A stretch of 64,000 nt of DNA from Luteitalea sp. TBR-22 (GTDB lineage: Bacteria > Acidobacteriota > Vicinamibacteria > Vicinamibacterales > Vicinamibacteraceae), in the NCBI RefSeq assembly GCF_016865485.1, contig NZ_AP024452.1:1510501-1574500 (forward strand), read 5' to 3'. This document shows, one piece after another, positions 59,284-64,000 of this stretch; positions within the stretch are counted from its first letter, which is position 1, and the number at the start of each line of letters is the position of its first letter. The notes beneath the pieces are model-generated. The model made no database searches. It saw nothing but the letters and a program-made list of their open reading frames with translations, and was not told the origin of the DNA. The position numbers and the translations under genes were made by a program.

Positions 59284-60221
59284 GAGGGCACCTGCCGGAC
59301 GACCACCGCCGTGCCCCAGGGGTCGCGCACCTCGAAGGCCGCATCGCCGATGGGGCGCACGGCGACGCCACCCGCGCCGAGGCTCGCGGCCAGCGACGCG
59401 ACGTCGGCCGCGGCAGGCAACTCCATCGTCCAGGCCAGCAGCTGCGCCTCGTCGGGCGCGGGCGCCGTGGCGGTCGGGCCGGCCCAGGTGTTGGCGCCGA
59501 GGTGATGGTGATACCCGCCCGCGGCGAGGAACAGCGCGCCAGGGTACCGCCACACCATCCGGTCGAAGCCCATGCGATCGCCGTAGAACGCGCCGGCGCG
59601 CGCCGTGTCGCCGACGTGCAGGTGCACGTGGCCGATCACGGTGCCCGACGGCATGCCGTCCCAGCGAACGTCGCCTGCCGCCTGCATCAAGCCCCGCACG
59701 TCCACCGGGTCGGTGGCCATCCTCAACTCACGGCCGACGCGCGTCCACGCCTCGCGCGGTCGATCGGCGTACACCTCGATGCCGAGGCCGTCGGGATCGG
59801 TCAGGTAGAACGCCTCGCTCACCAGGTGGTCGGCCGCGCCGGCCCGCACGCCGGCCTCTCCGAGGTGGCGCACGAATCGCCCGAGGTCGGCGCGCGTCGG
59901 CAGCAGGGTCGCGAAGTGATAGAGGCCGTGACGCGGCGCGGCGCGCCGCGCGCCGCGTCGCTCCATGAGGTCCACCAGGGGACGGAGGTCGCCGTGCGAG
60001 CCGAGGCGCGCCCGGCCGTCGGCGTGGTCGAGCACCCGCAACCCGAGCACGTCGCGGTAGCAGGTCAGCGACCGCTCGAGGTCGGCGACCTGCAGGCGGA
60101 CCGGCCCCAGGCGCATGGCCTCGGGGAGTCGGAACCCGGCAGGCGCCTGCCCGTAGCTGCCCGGCACCGCCGGCTCGATGGCCGCGGCGTCGCCGAAGAG
60201 GTCCTCGGACCCTGCACCCAT
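59280..60221 (-). CDS. VOC-superfamily protein (catechol-2,3-dioxygenase/CatE-like)
   Basis: The 313-residue product has two pairs of VOC modules: LGPVRLQVADLERSLTCYRD and HLVSEAFYLTDPDGLGIEVY, then IGHVHLHVGDTARAGAFYGD and YHHHLGANTWAGP. The metal ligands (His and Glu) are in place in the last half. It resembles the CatE-like ring-cleaving dioxygenases of Bacillus, but VOC members are diverse. It is coupled to the DUF2252 gene. Confidence 0.85.
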   Translation of the reverse strand: MGAGSEDLFGDAAAIEPAVPGSYGQAPAGFRLPEAMRLGPVRLQVADLERSLTCYRDVLGLRVLDHADGRARLGSHGDLRPLVDLMERRGARRAAPRHGLYHFATLLPTRADLGRFVRHLGEAGVRAGAADHLVSEAFYLTDPDGLGIEVYADRPREAWTRVGRELRMATDPVDVRGLMQAAGDVRWDGMPSGTVIGHVHLHVGDTARAGAFYGDRMGFDRMVWRYPGALFLAAGGYHHHLGANTWAGPTATAPAPDEAQLLAWTMELPAAADVASLAASLGAGGVAVRPIGDAAFEVRDPWGTAVVVRQVPS

Positions 60222-60254
60222 GGCGCTATCGTACCGGTCGCCGTTCCGGATGGC

Positions 60255-60875
60255 CTACGGGCTTCCGCCTTGGTCGTCCAGCCGGTCGGCGAGGAACGTC
60301 GCGCAGTGCGCCCGCAAATCCGGGAAGAACTCGGCGAAGTCGTCGGCAATCGACGGGTAATGCGCCGCCAGTTCCTCGCCGGCGGTGCCGATGTCCCTGG
60401 CGACCGCGGACCGGCGCGCCATGCCCCGCAGCGCCCGCTCGACGTACGCGATGTCGGCATAGCCCGACAGCCAGTCGCCGCGGGTCATCGCCTGCACCAG
60501 CGGATGGATCTCGCCGGGCAGCCGTGGCAGGTTGCCCTGCAGGGTGCGATACACGTCGCGGGCGAAGGCCTGCAGGTCGCCTTCCCCGTGGCGGGGCCAC
60601 TCACGGGCCAGGACGTGGTCGTAGTAGACGTCCACGATCACCCCCGACAGGCGCCCGTATCGATGCGCGATGCGTTGCTTGGTGCGGCGCACGACGTGGT
60701 GCCCGTCGGAGAAGCTGTCGATGGCGCGATGCAGGCGGATGCCGGTGCGCATGCGCGGGGTGACGCCCGGGTGCGCGTAGCGCTCGACGCGGCCCTTCAC
60801 GAAGTCGCCGAGCAGGTTCCCCAGGCGCAAATCCTCCTCGCCGGCCGACAGGAGGAAGTGCGCGAGGAAGTTCAT
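60255..60875 (-). CDS. Acyl carrier protein phosphodiesterase-like protein (AcpH)
   Basis: The 206-residue product has the AcpH pattern: MNFLAHFLLS, LGNLLGDFVKG, GIRLHRAIDSFSD and VDVYYDHVLAREW, an HD-like set of metal-binding histidines and aspartates. AcpH removes the 4'-phosphopantetheine group from acyl carrier protein. It starts at the ATG at 60875 with GGAGG-like bases upstream. Confidence 0.88.
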   Translation of the reverse strand: MNFLAHFLLSAGEEDLRLGNLLGDFVKGRVERYAHPGVTPRMRTGIRLHRAIDSFSDGHHVVRRTKQRIAHRYGRLSGVIVDVYYDHVLAREWPRHGEGDLQAFARDVYRTLQGNLPRLPGEIHPLVQAMTRGDWLSGYADIAYVERALRGMARRSAVARDIGTAGEELAAHYPSIADDFAEFFPDLRAHCATFLADRLDDQGGSP

Positions 60876-60888
60876 GGGGGAAGGCTGA

Positions 60889-60957
60889 AACGCCGAACGC
60901 CGAACGCCGAACGCCGAACGCCTAAGGCCGGACGCCGAACGGAAACGCCGAACGCCG
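60889..60957. repeat. Tandem heptamer array (AACGCCG type)
   Basis: About ten 7-bp units, mostly AACGCCG with single changes (AACGCCT, AAGGCCG, GACGCCG), fill the gap between the hybrid kinase stop and the AcpH start. One unit is shortened to 6 bp. Confidence 0.8.
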
Positions 60958-60974
60958 ATTGGGTTGGCAGGGCG

Positions 60975-62969
60975 TCAGGGGCGGACCGGGGGCTTGCGGA
61001 GCACGTCGCGCACCGCGAGCAGGAGGTGACGGCCCTTGAACGGCTTCTGGAGAAACGCCAGGCCGTCGCGCATGATGCCCTGGCGCAGGACCGTGTCGGC
61101 CGTGTAGCCCGACATGAAGAGGGCGCGAATCTCCGGGCGCTCGGCGCCGAGCCGTTGCGTCAGCTCGCGCCCGCCCAGCCGCGGCATCACCACGTCGGTG
61201 AGCACCATGTCGATGCGGCCGCGGTGGGCCGCCGCCTTCTCGAGCGCGTCCTCGCCATCGGTGGCGGCGATCACCGTGTAGCCGTGCTGCTCGAGCAACG
61301 TGCGGGTGAGGCCGCGCACCGCTTCCTCGTCCTCGGCCAGCAGCACCACGGCAGGCGTCTCGGCGCGCAGGTCCTCGTCGTCGACCTCGCCAGCGCTGGC
61401 CGGCGGCGCCGCGTCCTGGTCGGCGGCCAACGGGAAGTAGAGCTTGAACGACGTGCCGTGCCCGGGCTCGCTGTAGAGGATCACCTGCCCGCCCGCGACG
61501 CGCACCATGTCGCGCACCACGGCAAGGCCGAGGCCCGTCCCGTGCCCATCGGCCTTGGTCGAGAAGAACGGCTCGAAGACGCGCGAGGAGATTTCCGGCG
61601 CGATGCCCGCGCCCGTGTCGGTCACCGCCACCAGCACGTAGTCACCGGCGGGCAGTTGCTCGTCGGCGCCGGCGCGCCATCCGGCATCGAGCGAGGTCAC
61701 GCTGCTCTCGATGGTCAGCGTGCCGCCGCGCGGCATGGCGTCGCGCGCGTTCAGCGCGAGGTTGAGGATCACCTGCTCGAACTGCCCGGCGTCGACCCGC
61801 ACGCGCGCGCCGCGCCCGTGCGCCAGCCGCCGCAGCGTGATCGAGGGCGGTAGCACCTGCGCGAGCAGGTCCTCGAGCGCGGCGAGCAGGTCGCTCACGT
61901 CGGCCAGTTGCGGTCGGGGGATGCGGTGCCGGCTGAACGAGAGCAGCTGCCGGGTGATGCCCGCGGTGCGATCGCCGGCCTGCTTGAGCTCCTCCACCAG
62001 GCCGCGGTTCGGGTCGTCGGCGGCCAGCTGCGACAGCAGCAGCTCGGCGTAGCCGGTCACGACCGTCATCATGTTGTTGACGTCGTGGGCCACCCCGCCG
62101 GCCAGGCGACCCACCGCCTCGAGCTTCTGGGCCTCGCGCAGGCGCGTCTCGGCCTCGCGCGCCGCGTCCTCCTGGCGCCGCCGCAGCGACACGTCGCGGA
62201 ACACCACCACGGCGCCGCGCGCGTCGGTGCCATCGGCAATCGGCGCCGCCGACAGCTCCACCACGCGCGGCTCGCCTTCACGCCGCAGGAGCTGGAGGGG
62301 CTCGGCGATCACCTGCACCGCCTGCTGCGCGATGGCCTGCCGCGCCGGATCACGGACCGCGGCGCGGTCCTCCTCGCCGACCACCGGGAACACCTCGACG
62401 ATGGGCCGCCCCTCGGCCTCCTGCCGCGTCCACCCGGTGATCTGTTCCGCGGCGGGATTGAGGAAGGTCACGGTGCCGTCGGCGTCGGTCGCGATCACCG
62501 CATCGCCGATGCTGCTCAGGGTGGTCAGGAACCGCTGCTCGCTGGCCCGCAGATCGCGCTCGAGCCGGCACCGGTGCAGGGCCAGGCTCAGGGTGACGCG
62601 CAGCTCGTGCTCCTGCAGCGGCTTGAGGATGTAACCGTAGGGACTGGCCGCCTTGGCGCGCTCCACCGTCATCTGGTCGGAGTGCGCGGTCAGGAACACG
62701 ATGGGTGTGCCGAGCGTGCGGCTGATCTGCGTGGCGGCCTCGATGCCGTCCATCTCGCCCTTGAGCCGGATGTCCATCAGCACGAGGTCGGGGCGCGCCT
62801 GCTGCGCCGCCACGATCGCCTGCTCGCCGCTGACGACCAGTCCCACGACGGTGGCGCCGATGCTCTCGAGCCGCTCGCGCAGCTCCTCGCCGAGCAGCCG
62901 CTCGTCCTCGACGATGAGGATCCGGACGTCGAACCCGGTGGCGGTGGCGGTGGCGTGGGTGATGGGCAT
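60975..62969 (-). CDS. Hybrid histidine kinase: receiver, PAS, kinase, receiver
   Basis: The 664-residue protein has an N-terminal receiver (ILIVEDERLLGEELRERL; aspartate in LVLMDIRLKG), a coiled linker, a PAS domain (DGTVTFLNPAAEQITGWTRQ) and a histidine kinase core with AGGVAHDVNNMM. HATPase_c follows (NLALNARDAMP; GTGLGLAVV), then a second receiver (MVLTDVVMPRLGG). The first receiver may be phosphorylated by the kinase encoded upstream, whose stop abuts this start (TAAATG). The two probably form one phosphorelay. Confidence 0.9.
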   Translation of the reverse strand: MPITHATATATGFDVRILIVEDERLLGEELRERLESIGATVVGLVVSGEQAIVAAQQARPDLVLMDIRLKGEMDGIEAATQISRTLGTPIVFLTAHSDQMTVERAKAASPYGYILKPLQEHELRVTLSLALHRCRLERDLRASEQRFLTTLSSIGDAVIATDADGTVTFLNPAAEQITGWTRQEAEGRPIVEVFPVVGEEDRAAVRDPARQAIAQQAVQVIAEPLQLLRREGEPRVVELSAAPIADGTDARGAVVVFRDVSLRRRQEDAAREAETRLREAQKLEAVGRLAGGVAHDVNNMMTVVTGYAELLLSQLAADDPNRGLVEELKQAGDRTAGITRQLLSFSRHRIPRPQLADVSDLLAALEDLLAQVLPPSITLRRLAHGRGARVRVDAGQFEQVILNLALNARDAMPRGGTLTIESSVTSLDAGWRAGADEQLPAGDYVLVAVTDTGAGIAPEISSRVFEPFFSTKADGHGTGLGLAVVRDMVRVAGGQVILYSEPGHGTSFKLYFPLAADQDAAPPASAGEVDDEDLRAETPAVVLLAEDEEAVRGLTRTLLEQHGYTVIAATDGEDALEKAAAHRGRIDMVLTDVVMPRLGGRELTQRLGAERPEIRALFMSGYTADTVLRQGIMRDGLAFLQKPFKGRHLLLAVRDVLRKPPVRP

Positions 62970-64000
62970 TTATGCGGGTATCGGCGACGGGAGCGCGCCA
63001 GGGGCGGCCGCCCCCACGACGAGAGGGAAGGTCAGGCTGGTGCGGGTGCCGCGTTCCTGGCGCACGGTCGCGAGGCGGCCCTCGAGTTGCTCGGTGAGGG
63101 CCTGCATGAGGCGCATGCCCAGCGTCTGCGTCCGATCGGGGAGGAGGTCTTCGGGCACGCCGACGCCATTGTCCACGATCTCGATGCGCACCTCGCCGCT
63201 CCTGGCCAGGGCCTGCACGCGGAGCACCGGCGGCGCGCCGTCGACGAACGCGTGCTTGAAGGCGTTGGTCAGCACCTCGTTGAGTAGCAGGCCGCAGGGC
63301 ACCGCCTGGTCCAGCGACAGCCGGATCGGCGCGATCTCGCGCTCGATGCGCAGCCCCGGCAGCGTGCCGCGGTACACGTTGGCCAGGTGATCCACCAGCG
63401 AGTCGAGGTAGCGCGAGAAGTCCACCGCCGACAGGTCGTCGGACCGGTACAGCACCTCGTGGACCATCGCCATGCTGCGCACGCGCGACTCGCTCTCGCG
63501 GAACACCCGCACCGTGTCCGGGTCCTTCGCATACCGTTGCTGCAGGTAGAACAGGCTCGACATGACGGCCATGTTGTTCTTGACGCGGTGGTGGACCTCG
63601 CGCAGCAGCACTTCCTTCTCGCGCAGGTTGGTCGCCATCCGTCGCTCGACGGCCCGTTGCTCGGTCACGTCGCGCACCGTCGCGATGATGCGCAACTGCT
63701 CGCCGAGCCGGTACGGACTCAGCCCCACCTGCGCCGGGAACGTCTTGCCGTCGCTGCGCACCGCGGTCAGGTCGGGCCCGGGACCACGCGTCAGCATCGC
63801 CTGCGGGTCGGCGGCGTAGCGCTCGCGATAGGCCTGCACCGCGCGCCGGTCGGTCTCGGCGACCAGCATGTCGCTCGACTGCCCCAGCAACTGGTTGCGC
63901 GAGTAGCCGAACATCCACTCCAGCGCGCCGTTGACCTCGACGATCAGCCCCTCGTCGTCGACCACGACGATGCCTTCGGGGGTGGCGTCGAGCAGCATGC
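62970..64000 (-). CDS. PAS-containing histidine kinase of the HisKA_2 type (5' end outside window)
   Basis: The last 343 or so residues are visible. They include at least two PAS regions (TPEGIVVVDDEGLIVEVNG; DLTAVRSDGKTFPAQVG), then LREVHHRVKNNMAVMSSLFY, the HisKA_2 phospho-histidine box. A HATPase_c domain of the HWE/LovK class follows (LLLNEVLTNAFKHAF). It is coupled to the hybrid kinase that follows. The true start lies beyond the window. Confidence 0.85.
   Translation of the reverse strand, partial: MLLDATPEGIVVVDDEGLIVEVNGALEWMFGYSRNQLLGQSSDMLVAETDRRAVQAYRERYAADPQAMLTRGPGPDLTAVRSDGKTFPAQVGLSPYRLGEQLRIIATVRDVTEQRAVERRMATNLREKEVLLREVHHRVKNNMAVMSSLFYLQQRYAKDPDTVRVFRESESRVRSMAMVHEVLYRSDDLSAVDFSRYLDSLVDHLANVYRGTLPGLRIEREIAPIRLSLDQAVPCGLLLNEVLTNAFKHAFVDGAPPVLRVQALARSGEVRIEIVDNGVGVPEDLLPDRTQTLGMRLMQALTEQLEGRLATVRQERGTRTSLTFPLVVGAAAPGALPSPIPA

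Overview
This is a high-GC chromosomal segment that looks like Acidobacteriota, probably the soil-dwelling Vicinamibacteria. The supporting gene content is a VWFA-related Acidobacterial-type protein, a roughly 1,140-residue Oar-like TonB receptor with an N-terminal carboxypeptidase-regulatory domain, winged-helix/TPR regulators, an ECF sigma/anti-sigma pair and several PAS hybrid histidine kinases. The taxonomic call is inference; there is no rRNA gene in the window.

Layout. 0-14.6 kb is ordinary core and household sequence: a TPR protein end, an rpoZ-like gene coupled to a B12-type radical SAM gene, a P1 peptidase, a DinB-like protein, sensor kinases, phosphoglucomutase, a PIG-L deacetylase, a PQQ dehydrogenase with an inserted cytochrome c, and an AspT-type transporter. 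14.8-27.7 kb is a long co-directional minus-strand cluster. It runs from an EutR-like AraC regulator through a glycyl-radical enzyme, a split aconitase X (small and large subunits), an unrecognised methyltransferase-like protein, an NfuA-like Fe-S carrier, MetK, a BASS transporter, a degenerate PFK-fold protein and the glycyl-radical activase to a beta carbonic anhydrase. I read this as one anaerobic catabolic module with its own cofactor supply; the substrate cannot be read from sequence.

27.9-44.6 kb holds a split LigD (polymerase and ligase as separate overlapping genes), an Smr protein, a glycoside-hydrolase-like/Gfo-Idh-MocA pair, secreted proteins, the TonB receptor, an ECF sigma/anti-sigma operon and a YheU homologue.

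45.5-57.1 kb is an accretion island in a tRNA-Arg(UCU) gene. The intact tRNA lies at its right end. Three 45-bp copies of the tRNA 3' part (anticodon loop to CCA) lie at 45.5, 48.3 and 54.9 kb. The two internal copies have inverted pairs of a 9-bp motif (GACTGACAA) about 105-150 bp away on both sides. The two outer copies have the pair only on the island side, and every pair has an 11-bp period. This is the architecture expected of three tandem integrated elements, yet none encodes a recombinase. Cargo is mainly toxin-antitoxin genes (MntA/HepT, HicB, BrnTA, HigBA), partly duplicated and decaying, plus an IS21-family insertion that disrupts one hicB copy.

57.2-64 kb returns to chromosomal genes: an SDR, a DUF2252 protein, a VOC dioxygenase-like protein, an AcpH-like protein and two coupled sensor kinases, the last running off the window. 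Four intergenic spaces carry tandem 7-bp repeats directly after a stop codon, each array with its own related heptamer.
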